A stretch of DNA of 64,000 nt from Oscheius onirici (lineage: Eukaryota; Nematoda; Chromadorea; Rhabditida; Rhabditidae). This document shows positions 24,999-35,592 of this stretch, one piece after another. The stretch is taken from positions 4,636,501-4,700,500 of the forward strand of contig OW051470.1 of the NCBI GenBank assembly GCA_932521025.1, read 5' to 3'. The notes under the pieces are model-generated. The model ran no database searches, was not told the DNA's origin, and saw only the letters and a program-made list of their open reading frames with translations. A program made the translations under genes and the position numbers. How positions within the stretch are numbered: the first letter of the stretch is position 1; each line of letters opens with the position of its first letter.

Positions 24999-26764
24999 AT
25001 GGGAGTATTCTTGGCAGTTTGCTGCGGCTTTTGTGGATTCGGATTTTCGATCGGATTCATATTGGCAATAGTTCAATACTTTCAGATCAGGAAGTTACAG
25101 TAGGTTTCTTTCGTCTGTCATCAGCAAATATTCTATTTACAGCGTGAAACTGAATGCTCTTCGTCGGGAGGTGGGGGAAATAGAAGCTGCCTCAAAGGAA
25201 AAATTGATCGGGAACAACGAAAAGACAAAGACCAACAAGAATGTGACAGATGGAATCAAAAAAGTAACTTTCGAGGGCGATGACAAAAAAGAGCGAGAAG
25301 TGGCTGGACAGAACTCTGTCGAAAACGTTGACAAGGTAGAACCCTTGTGTTTCTCTTCTACAAAACTTTCAGACCTTGATCTCTCTGCGATCGGATCTGC
25401 GTCTCTTTCCCAAGTTTGTCGAGAATTACAATACTAGTCTCAAGACGTCTCGTCTTCCCGTCTCGTCGGATCTGCTCCCCAATTTCATCTTCAACAAATT
25501 CTACAGCGATCCACCCATCGATCCGTCTTCTTTGTCTGATGTCCTACAACTGTTCAACTCGCAGTTCCTTCCGCGACTCATTCATTGGCAACATCCACAG
25601 TACTTCGGTCCAAACGGATCGGGACGCTCTGTGCCGGACATGGCGGCTAATCTGCTGTATCCCTACATGAACAACTTCTCCCATCTGAAGATAGCCGGCT
25701 TGAGATGTCTCTACTCGGCAATGAAGATCCCAACCGAGTTCAAACATCGTCTGATGGTCGAATCGGGAAACGAAGCTCTCGTCCATGTGCTCCTTGCTGC
25801 TAGGATCAAACTCAACAACACCAATTTGGGTAGAATGGTCGTCTACAGCAGGGATTCGGACAGTTGCATGGTCAAGTCCGCCCGAATTGTCATGATGCGT
25901 CTTCAAAAATACAGTACGATTGAGCAGCTGGAACAAAAGATGAAGGAAGATATCGGACAGGGCCTTCTTCCGACTCTCATTATCGTCAGATCTGGTGATG
26001 AGACTGCCATCTCGCAACTGTCGAAAAAGTACAACTGCTGGCTCCATATGGACGTTTCTGAGATCAGTCTGGCCTGGTTGACTGAACAGAAAAACCCTGA
26101 CCTGAATGGAGTAGACAGTTTCTTTTTCGAAATGTCCTATGTCACTGGTCTGAAGATTGTCTGGTCTCGTCACGAATGGACATTTCCCCGTTTGACCAAG
26201 AACTACCGCCTCAATTACGTCAAGCTATACATGGTGCTCTCGATGATGGGCTTGGAAGAGATGAACAAACGCAATGTTTGGCTGGAAGACGTCGCGAAAA
26301 AGATGGCATTCGTTGTCGACAGCTACAAGCAGCTGAAGATTCTTTCGGAGCCAGTTCCAACCAAGACGGGATATTCCTTCTGTTTCCAATACAAGATAGT
26401 CAATAATTCTTTTATTAACAAAGGTCTTTTTCAGACTTTCGACATGAATCGTAGTGACATTTTCTTCTACACGAGTCGTCTCTACAACTTCCTTCAAAAC
26501 AACCACAAGTTTGTCTTCGGAACTGCCGAACTTGCCAATCAGACGAAAGCCATCGTCGTAAATGTGGGACCATCTGATCTGGTCGGAATTGGTCAGATTG
26601 AAGAGATCTGTTCCGAACTACGACGTCTCTTCGATGAATTTGAGCTGAAGAAAGATGAAATGATTCTGGTGATACCCACTGCTGTCGATTCCGTCAGTAC
26701 GCTTCTTGCCCCGTGCAGTCTGATGTCTAGTCTGCAGTTCGAACTCACCTGCTCCGAGGAATAG
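24999..26764 (+). CDS. Membrane-anchored group II decarboxylase-like pseudoenzyme
   Basis: Four exons are read. Residues 1-34 form an N-terminal membrane helix (FCGFGFSIGFILAIVQYF), followed by a lysine-rich linker. The rest, about 460 residues, follows the aromatic-L-amino-acid decarboxylase fold: HWQHPQYFGP, then SGNEALVHVLLAAR (SASEA... in enzymes) and WLHMDVSE (WLHVDAAY in enzymes, the PLP-binding aspartate kept). The NPHKW motif with the PLP-linking lysine is absent: the matching region reads DSFFFEMSYVTG. The PLP-stacking histidine is also replaced (DSDSCMVKSA). A probable 36-nt in-frame intron lies at 26398-26433. I infer a catalytically dead, membrane-bound homologue, since decarboxylation needs the lysine. 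The gene is otherwise intact and has AATAAA downstream at 26775. Confidence 0.8.
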
Positions 26765-26824
26765 AAGACAAATCAATAAACTTCATTTCTCAAGTGAACT
26801 CTATTTACCACGCTATGTTTTGGA

Positions 26825-28948
26825 TTATTTACGAGGAATGAGACCGAATTCGGTCGGCCGGAGAAGTGTCTCGACCACGTCTTTTTCCATTTGTTCCAGT
26901 TCCTCTAGGACCGAAGACAAATCGCTTTCTGTTTTTCCTGGAGCAGTCTTCAACTCGATATAATACTTGATTTTGGGCTCAGTTCCGGAAGCCCTCAATG
27001 TGGCAATACTGCCATTTTCCAGAGTGAACGTGACCATTTCAGAGGACGTCGAGATTGGTAGGAGCTAAAACTACGTTCAGTCATGAATAATGAGTAAGAA
27101 CTAACCGGCTTGTTTCCAGGCTGGGAATTGTCATAGCCGACGGTAAGATCTCTCACAGTCGAAACACGATCTTTTCCGATAGATTCGGGAAACTTGAGAT
27201 CCTTTCTCAAAGTGGCGAACAGGTCTTTGGTGACCTGAGGATTGGGAACGAGCCAATAAGAGGAACGGACCAGGTGGAAACCGTATCTGAATAAACACCG
27301 TCAGCTGGAAAAAAACATTCGACTCACTGTCTGTATATTTCGAATAGTTTTTCGGACAGAGTCTTGCCCTCGTGGTGAAGGAAAGCAGCCAGCTCGGCAA
27401 AGACTGCAGCAGAACTGACTCCGTCCTGAAAGTAAAAGTCAAAATGGATTCAGTCAGTTCCTACCTTGTCCAAGGTGTGACCTGGCATGTATCCAATGCT
27501 CTCTTCCCAAGCCAAAATGACGTGTTTGCCCTGTTGTCTGTACTCTTCGGCCTTGTTTCCCATCCACTTAAAACCAGTCAAGGTGATGTCGTTCTTGAAA
27601 CCCTCAGCATCAGCAATCGTCTTGACTATCTGCGAGCTGACAGCGCTGTTCAAAATATAGACATCAGCCGGGTTGACGTCAGGATTGGCCTTGCGCCAGT
27701 TGGTCCAAATCCACCAAGTGATTAGAGCACCCATTTCATTTCCAGTGAACACTCGCCATTCACCACTGAATAGATGAGTCTGGAGAATAGAAAAACCAAC
27801 TCTTTCTGTTTTTCAGCCATCTGGATGCGATCTGCGTCAGGATCATTCGCCAGAACGATGGTGGATCCGTGTCTGTCGGCCGTCTCCAAAGACAAAGTCA
27901 AGACTTTTCGGCCCTCTTCGGGGTTGGGGAAAGCGACTGTTGGAAAGTCGGGGTTGGGGTCTTGTTGCTCCTTCACAGAAATAAAATGATCTTCGGGAAA
28001 TCCGAACTCTTTGAAGATTCTCTTCGTGTAGAGATATCCGATTCCGTGGAAGGCGGAGTAAGTGAACTTCAGGGGAGTTTTCTCGTTGATTTCTCTGGAA
28101 TGAATGTATAAAAAGAAAACAGTTGAAATACCTGTGGAAGATGAGTTTTCTTTCAACTTCAAAGTAAGGATCAATAGAGGAGTCGGCACTTTTCAAGAGA
28201 GGATTGCCTTGCAGCAGGGACAAATCCCAGTATTCTGCTTTGGGTTCGGGCTCAGCCTCGGCGTATTTGACAATTTCTACATCATGAGGACTGATAATCT
28301 GGGCTCCATTGCTCCAATAAGCCTTGTATCCGTTGTCTTCTTTAGGGTTGTGGGAAGCTGTGATGATCAGACCAGCGTCACATTTCAGATTGATTGTTGC
28401 CCAAGACTAAAAAGGAGAATTTAGATGTAAAAAAAAAATAACTTACTACGACCGGTGTAGGAGAGACTTCACTGAACAGATAGACGGGGATGTCGTTTTG
28501 AATGAAAACGTTGGCAGCCAGCTGGGCGAACCGAGGACTATTGTGTCTTCCGTCAAATCCAATGGCTATTCCGTTCGACTTTCCGGTATAGACCGTTTTC
28601 ATGTGACGGGCGAATCCATGAGTTATTTGGAGAATTGTCAAGTCATTCAGACGAGCGAAACCGGCTCCCATCGGAGCACGAATTCCTGGAAATTGTTTTT
28701 AAAAATATAATTTCAATACCAGCTGTTCCAAAGGTCAAACGACCGTTCATCCTGGTCTTCAAAGCCTCAGCATCCCCATTCTTGGCAAGAGACTCAATCT
28801 CCTGACGATTCTTCTCGTTCTGAAAAAAAATTGGTTTTTTGAAAGAGAAGAATGATAATGATCATATTCAGACAAAACATACCTTGTCCCAAGTGAGCCA
28901 TGTGTTAACCTTCTTCTCTAGATCCGGGCAGCCGAGATTGAAGGACAT
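26825..28948 (-). CDS. Phosphoglucomutase-2 / phosphopentomutase
   Basis: About eight exons give a full-length alpha-D-phosphohexomutase. It has the catalytic serine loop TASHNP, the metal-binding loop DPDADR, the sugar loop WEESIGYMPGH and the phosphate-binding RASGTEPK near the C-terminus. It starts MSFNLGCPDLEKK and ends LIPRK. LTFGTAGIRAPMG at the N-terminus and the overall order are those of the PGM2 subgroup. That subgroup interconverts pentose or hexose 1- and 6(5)-phosphates in the cytosol. All key residues visible are intact. The gene is divergent from the USP-like gene starting at 29622. Confidence 0.92.
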
Positions 28949-29621
28949 GATCTGAACGGGAGCACTTTGAAAAGATTCGAAGAAAAGAAAGAAAAGTATG
29001 TGTGGTCCCAGACCCATCAATAAAATGATAAGAAAGTTCAAGAATACCAGTTGGCGCAGACAGTTTCGCCTGAACGACTGATCAAACAAATAGATTAGTT
29101 TCCACTAGTTCAATCAAAATGCGAACAAGACCCGAAAGGGAGTCTAATCTAGAAGAATAGTGTTGGGATGAGAATAAGACGATATCACGAAAAGATAAGA
29201 GTCAGAGGCCACGGGGACAAAAAACGGGGCTGAAGGTCAGACTATCTAAAGACTGTTGCGGAGATATAGTCGATAACCGACCAAGAGATGACTAAATGAT
29301 ATATAAGGCAGAAAAGTCCAAAAAAAGCGACAACTTGTAAGGATGACTACGATCCACTGCTACGCTTTTTTAATCAGGTTTTAATAAATCTGTAACGGTT
29401 AGTATAATCTCTTATGCAGTCTCTCACATAAGTTAACATCTGATCCTTAGGTCTCCAAAAAAAACCTTCTATTAAATCCAGCATGAATTTGACTGAACAA
29501 TAACCCTGCTATTACGCAAAAGTACGTGGCATGGAAGGTCCGAGCGCCAACGTGCTTTTTAAACCGCTTCACATTTCGTCACCACTTTATATCTACTCTC
29601 TTCAATCCGAATAATATAAAG
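28949..29621. other. Divergent promoter region
   Basis: This interval of about 670 bp separates two head-to-head genes. It holds a TATATAAG at about 29299-29306 and no coding exon I can support. Confidence 0.35.
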
Positions 29622-31466
29622 ATGGAAATTGACGATTTCGACGAAGAAAATCTGGAACACGAGGAAGAAGAAGATCTCGAAGCTTTTTCCGATTCCCAAA
29701 CAGATGAAGAGATTCAAGGTAGTTCTTTGTACATTTTCTCGTATTTCGAGGGATCTTTAGATTCAATTCCATCTGTTAGTGTTCTTGGATCCGCTGACTT
29801 ACGTGTTGCCGGTGTGAGGAGGTACAAGAAAGCTGATCAGAAGGCTCGTCTGACCACTGCCGACGCGAAAATAAAAGAGACACAGAGTTTGCTGAAAAAG
29901 TTGGAAGCAAGCTTATCAAGAAAGGACAGTGATCCCGAAGTAAAGGAAAAGGAAAAATACTTGTTGAACCAATTGGAAATGTGGAAAAGGGAGAAGACTC
30001 AAGCTCGAAATGCGGTTAATCAACGAAGACGACAATTGAGATTGAGACAAACGTTCGGAACAGAAAAACAAACGGTCTGGTCTTTGTAAACATATAATTT
30101 GCCGATATTTTAAGTTGTTGGACGAGAAAGACAGGGAGTTTGCAACGATGTATATGGAAGCATATGCGGCTCTGGAAGAAGGTTACTGCGAACATCTCGA
30201 ATTGCAGTACAATGATTGTCATGTCTGTTATGCTCGAATTTTATTTGGAAATCTAACTTGTCGTGAGTCACGTTGAATTGTACGGATAATATGAAGTTCA
30301 GTTACCATTGAAGCGGACAATGCATACGAAGAGTCGCAAAGACCTTCCGAACGAAAGTTGTTCAACGATAAAGCCAAGATCGTCGCGAGCTCTCCGGAGG
30401 AAGTCAAGAAGATGAAGAAAGAGCGGACAAGAGATTGTCTTCGCGCGTTCCGTGAACGCCAGAAAAAGAAGGTCCTTGGAATGGATCAGGTCAGGTGTTC
30501 TCTTCATTTTCAGTTCATCGTTTTTGTAGAGAATGAAGTTCTTCGAAGAAGCATACGAAACGTTTCGAATATTTTACAAATACATGAGCAATACCTGCGA
30601 GACACTTGTGAGTTCAGTTTCGACAAGAAACAGAAACTTTAGTCTATTTTGAACGACGAAGAAACTCGCAAGGGACAGCCTTACATGATCAACTGCGTCC
30701 GACAATTTGCCGAAACTGTCGAAGTTCCTCTTCCAAAGTATAACATTCGTAAGTCATACTTTAAAACACGAGTCAGTTCTTTTTCAGATCTGGAGAGTGA
30801 ACGTTTCCTCGAATTCTTTATGGATTACCTAGCTGAAACCTTTTTGCTTTTGTTGCGACATCCCTTGGGGTTTGAGGAGGTGCAAGAGAGACAATGTGTT
30901 CACTGTGATCAGGTACCCAACTGAATTTTGTTCATCATTCTTCTTACAGATACCAATAATCAGCGAAGAATTTCATCACTTTATCCAGGATCTGCCTGAT
31001 GTGGACGGCGTTAAACAGTTTAGCCAAGTGATCGAAGCATACGAGATGAGAGAGGAATTCGTCGATGACTGTCCGAACTGTTCGGAGAATAATACCTTGA
31101 AAGTGTCTCGTTACTTTACAAATAAGAGATCGTATGTTTTCATTAAGTAGGATCGATGTTTATTTTCAGAGAGACGAAGTATCTCCTCATCTGTATTCCG
31201 AAAGGAAATGTCATCTTTCCGCGGACCTTTGAACTTATATTCGGTAAGCATTTCATGTTAACTCTCGAAATTGGTCTGATTCAGATGTTCCAATGGAGTT
31301 GATCTGGTTCGTTACCAAATCCGCTCATATTTGTAGACCGTGCAAAAAGATTGACAGAACTTGGTACTGTCAGATAGGCGGAAATTGGAAAGAAACTCTG
31401 TTGCCCGTAAATTGTGACAATGTCCCTTATGTTGTTTTCCGAAAAAGACTCGATTTGTTGATTTGA
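29622..31466 (+). CDS. Divergent ubiquitin-protease-like protein, probable pseudoenzyme
   Basis: Nine exons with introns of about 38 nt give roughly 500 residues. The N-terminal third is acidic, then a long charged coiled coil (residues about 60-135). The C-terminal part carries two CxxC pairs (CVHC, CPNC) spaced like the zinc finger of USP-family deubiquitinases. It ends PYVVFRKRLDLLI, which resembles the AYVLFYRR end of USP domains. Around the expected catalytic cysteine the text reads GQPYMINCVRQF, and the expected GHY histidine box is absent. If it is a USP, it lacks both catalytic residues. The family call is from pattern only. The alternative is a nematode-specific coiled-coil protein with a zinc ribbon. 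Confidence 0.55.
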
Positions 31467-31638
31467 TTGTTATCATTGTTAATAAAATGTTCTCGAAAAA
31501 AGATTTCCGTGTGTTCAAGTACATGCGGCTGCTCTTTGTCTGACGGATGTTTCCAATCTTCCAGTTTACACCCAGACTCATGGCAGCAGCCTGCCACACT
31601 TTATTTCCGTTTCTTTTTCCTTTTTAAAATATTACAGC

Positions 31639-32844
31639 ATGTGGCTTTTCCTTCTGGTCACACTGGTTCAGCCAATATGGACGGCTTTGGATACAGCTGC
31701 GGTTATAGCCATTCAGAATGAGCTCAATAAACATTCGGCCGAGTTGGAGATGCTCCTTGATGTTAGTCTTTCCTTTTCATGACAGTTTATTTGAAGCACG
31801 TGAAAAACTTGAACGCAAGAGTCAGCGATCTGGGACGCGCTGGTCCGCCCGGCATAAATGGATCTCCTGGTTTCCCTGGTTCAAAGGGAGAAAAAGGAAT
31901 CAATGGACTCGATGGTATGCAAACTTGTAGAGTATACTGTTCATATTGAGGAATGCCTGGAAAAGACGGAATGCAAGGAATCCCGGGAGTCAAAGGAGAC
32001 ATGGGTCCTATTGGTCCTACCGGAATGAAAGGAGAAAAAGGAGCTACGGTAAGTTAAACCATCGAAAAAGTTGTAATTGTTTGCAGGGCTTCCCGGGACA
32101 AAAGGGAGAGTTTGGAGTAGCTGGAATTCCTGGTCTGAAAGGAGATACGGGTATTCCTGGCAAAGTGGGGGAGATTGGATCAAATGGACTTCCGGGTATG
32201 AAGGGAGAGAAAGGAGCTGAGGGCTTGCCAGGCATTTAACCCCATCATATATTTGGAATTGAACATTGTTAGGCATTAATGGTCAATCTGGAGCCCCAGG
32301 CTGGCCAGGATCCAAAGGAGAAGACGGTCTTCCCGGTCGGCCTGGATCCCCTGGATTTCCCGGAAAAAAGGGAGAAGCTGGAAACTCTGGAGTACCAGGA
32401 GTTGCCGGTATGATCGGAGAGAGAGGACTACCTGGAGCTCCTGGACCACAGGGAATGATGGGACCAATTGGTCCCAGTGGACAGATTGGACTGCCTGGAG
32501 GAAAAGGAGAACAGGTAGTTTAAAATTGTTCGTTTTTAAACCACTTTAAGGGTCCTCCCGGCTTTCCCGGAGCTAAGGGAGATCAAGGAAAAGATGGATT
32601 GCCTGGACTTCCAGGATGGCTGGTTAACGACAAAGGATATTGCATCCTTGCTCTCGGAAACTGTCCGCCTGCTTTCACTCAGATCGGAGCTTATCAGGTT
32701 ATTCTCATTTTTCTTTTCTAACTGTTCGAGTTTTCGACCCACGTCGACAACTATCGTTTCGGAGACTACTCTCTGGTCAAGTCTGGAGGAATTGGTGGAA
32801 ACGAAGAATCTTTCGCACTGAAGGTTCACGCCTGTTGTCGATAA
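31639..32844 (+). CDS. Secreted collagen with C-terminal cysteine module
   Basis: A signal peptide ([16 protein letters not shown]) precedes a short helical linker. An almost uninterrupted Gly-X-Y region follows, about 190 residues long ([13 protein letters not shown] to GLPGLPG). The protein ends in a 60-residue module with [31 protein letters not shown] and VHACCR. It lacks the N-terminal membrane anchor and cysteine boxes of nematode cuticle collagens, so a basement-membrane or secreted role is more likely. Introns: 31920-31956, 32050-32086, a GC-AG intron 32232-32272, one near 32515-32550 and a 33-nt intron 32698-32730. The last acceptor is CGAG. Confidence 0.85.
32232..32272 (+). other. 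41-nt GC-AG intron flanked by a direct repeat
   Basis: The exon ...TTGCCAG is followed by GCATTTAAC...TTGTTAG and then GCATTAATGG. Only this cut restores Pro-Gly-Ile-Asn-Gly and the Gly-X-Y register. The motif GGCATT occurs at both ends of the intron. Confidence 0.7.
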
Positions 32845-32907
32845 TACTCCCAATAAAATCTATAAATTTTGTCTATTTGTAATGAGAAACATGCTCGTTC
32901 AGTCCAT

Positions 32908-33315
32908 TTAAAATTGCTCCCAAGTCTCTGTGTGTCTGAAGCTCTAATTGAGAATAAAGAAGGGAGCACAATTAGTTTTTAGCAAGTCACGACAGGAAAA
33001 GCAATTGCGCGGACTGATTATTACAACTTTAGCAGTTTCTTTAGAGGGATAGGGTGTGACTGGAACGGAGTGACAAGGAGCATGTGCTGGAGTCTAGACT
33101 ACGCGACAGAACAAAGCAATAGATAAAGGCTAGGAACCTCGAACTTTAGTGGGTTCAAATACAGTTTCGATAGTTTCTTTGGAGGGTCAGGGAGAGTGAC
33201 TGGAGGAGAGTAACAAAGGAGGAATGAAAGGGAAACCACGACTAGGGCTCCGTGACAGAACGAAGTCATGAACTTCTGCTTTAGCCCTGGAAGGGCGTTG
33301 CCAACCTTGCATATT
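32908..33315. repeat. Dispersed repeat family, copy 4, with partial duplicate
   Basis: It is in reverse orientation to copies 1-3: GTCTGAAGCTCTAATTGAG, then TAGTTTTTAGCAAGTCACGAC and GTTTCTTTAGAGGG. A second, partial copy (GTTTCTTTGGAGGG onward) starts near 33170. It ends with TTTAGCCCTGGAAGGGC, the same end as copy 5. Confidence 0.75.
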
Positions 33316-33337
33316 GAAAAAATAATTTAAAAGGTAC

Positions 33338-33350
33338 TTATGCAGTTTGG
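33338..33350 (+). repeat. SINE target-site duplication, left
   Basis: TTATGCAGTTTGG, identical to 33608-33620 on the far side of the SINE. Confidence 0.88.
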
Positions 33351-33607
33351 CCGGATAGTCAAGTGGATAGGATGACAGTCTATGAAGAAAGGGATCGCAA
33401 GTTCAATCCCGGGTGGTAGTACACGAAGGTAGTCTACCCTGGCATCTCTCGCCAGCCTAGCCTGTCCAGCGGATCCCGTAGCTTGAGCAACCCTGATCAT
33501 TCAACGCGCTCATCATCACTCCAAGACCCCTCTACTCTTCGGATGTGATCTCGGTCAGGTGAACTACCTTGAATACCGAATAAACAGTTTTTTTTTTTTT
33601 TTTTTTT
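33351..33607 (+). mobile_element. tRNA-derived SINE with target-site duplication
   Basis: The element begins with a tRNA-like head: an A-box-like GGATAGTCAAGTGGATAGG and a B-box-like GCAAGTTCAATCCCG at about 33397-33411. An unrelated body and a T-rich 3' tail follow. The 13-bp sequence TTATGCAGTTTGG occurs immediately before it (33338-33350) and immediately after it (33608-33620). This is a perfect target-site duplication. It is a SINE, presumably mobilised by LINE machinery that is not in this window. Confidence 0.88.
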
Positions 33608-33620
33608 TTATGCAGTTTGG
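33608..33620 (+). repeat. SINE target-site duplication, right
   Basis: TTATGCAGTTTGG, identical to 33338-33350. Confidence 0.88.
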
Positions 33621-34002
33621 AAGTTGAATTGTAAGGAGGAAGTTGTGTACATCTTCGTTGTGGCTTTCAAACGAGGATTGCTGGACAATAAAAGGAACAT
33701 ATGAACTATTGCGAGACTTCGAAAAGAAAAGGAAGTTTCTAGCCCTGAAAGAGTTCTGCAAACCATAGGAAAATCAATTTGTGTAGACCAACAATCAATA
33801 TCGTCCTTTCAATTTAAACAAATTTTTGCCGCATTCTTCTTCAAATATATCGCTTTGTTTTGACTTCGACTTGCTATCGAGGAAAAGAAAGCAAGATAAG
33901 AATTGGTTTTAGATGAGTTTTTCAGCTTATCAAGATTATCTCCGGGACCCGTTGTCCAAAAAATAGCTGCGTACCCCCGTAATAGCAGATGTTCTTTAGC
34001 AT

Positions 34003-35467
34003 GTGAGGCGCTACCCGGCTTTTATTGATTTTCCTCTCCTCTGCGGCCTCCTGCCATTCTTCCCTGTGTGGCCTGGTGCAGATGGCTTTCTCGTTAGAAA
34101 TCATTCCTCAGAAGAGTCTTCCTCTCCTGTTGAAGACGGTATGACTTCATCGAGTTCTCTCCTAATATTACTCTTTAGCTCCCAATAAAAAAGATCGTCC
34201 AGTTGATTCAGACCTGTTCAGAATTCGAACCGTTTGTCGAGTCCCACAGAAAAGATCTTCAGCTAGAAACAGAGAACTCGTTGTATGTGAACAAATATAA
34301 TGGACAGGTGGGCAACTGGAGTGCACGAGAAAAATGGGGATTTAGGAAATCTCGTATACTCCTGGGAAGGGCGCTTTGGATTGTCACAACCCATCTCACG
34401 TTCGATTTGAGATAATAGTGCTTGTAGGTTGAGAGGAATAAGGTCATTACAAAATATTTCAGAACAGAAATATTCCTTGTTCAAATACGGAAGAGGCCAA
34501 TTGCCAAGATGATGCCAGTCAGTGTTTTCGACGAGCCCAAACTAAGCTGAAGCTCTCATGTAACACACTACATTTGGGCAGTGACTTCAAGTTTGCCTGT
34601 CTACTCACCGCCATTCCTTGTAAACATCTGAATATATACGATTTTGTTGATATTTCCAGCTACCAACTGATTCCTAGTGTGAGTTTTCGATCGTGAAAAA
34701 AACGAAATCTTCAGACAATATCCACGATTCAAATAATCCGATCTCCAACTGACCCTATTCCAATAGCCGTTCTCGCTCGATTCGAGGAAATTTGGATCCA
34801 GAACTACAATGTCCCGTTCTTCAACGTGTCGCCGGTCGACTATTACATTCAGGTAAATATAACCTCCTAATAAAACATCTTTCAGTTTTTCCTCAACCAC
34901 CGTGGTCAACTGAGAAAGCTCCGACTTCCGCACAAGTACAGTCCTCTGATCTTACCCAATCTGGTGACTTTACATGATGGAAAACGGTTCATGGACCCGT
35001 GTCACTTCACTCTCGGTCTCATTGACACTCTGGACGGAGAACTGTTGATGATTCGTCAGGAACAGAATTTCATTGCATTTTCCATTTTTTACACTATGGA
35101 TGATGTCGCCAAAGAAGTTCTCGTGCAGTTGGCCGTCGACTCGCATGCACTCCATGAAGGTTTCGCGAGCCATTCTCCCTACGAAGACCGTTGGTTGAAA
35201 GACAGGAAAAGAAAGAGGTCCCACTTTCGCCAGCCGACATCTGTGCTCTTGGAGAGACTCATTTCAGCCCCAAGAGAAGATTATTCCGGTATTATTAAGG
35301 AATATGCGGAAGACCGAGTAACTCGTCGTGGAGTGTCTCTCAAACACGTCGTGCAACGTCGTCAAAAACGAGTACCTGAGCCTATTGATACGTCTGTTCT
35401 GCTCGAAAGTCGTATGAGGCCAAATAGAAAATTTTCGAAACACGACGACTACTATTATGATCGATAA
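34003..35467 (+). CDS. Unknown secreted protein with basic cleavage sites
   Basis: The N-terminus is not settled: the frame opens RRYPAFIDFPLLCGLLPFFPV, which looks like a signal peptide, but no ATG lies in frame, so an earlier exon is likely. Supported exons include about 34456-34680 (NIPCSNTEEANCQ, LKLSCNTLHLGS, FACLLTAIPCKH), 34717-34854, and a long last exon from 34888. That exon has FMDPCHFTLGLIDTLDGELL, then dibasic stretches (KDRKRKR, QRRQKR) and an acidic-tyrosine end (DDYYYDR). The cysteine-rich first half and the furin-like sites suggest a processed extracellular protein. The junction near 34270-34420 is unresolved. No family is recognised. Confidence 0.45.
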
Positions 35468-35592
35468 AGTGTAAACTTGTAAGCTTGTATGACGTACAAT
35501 GGATTGAACCATATTGAACCCTTGTTCCCTTTTCCGTTATCAGTTCCAAGCAAACACACTCTTTCGAAACATTTCCATCACTTCTAGAAAAC

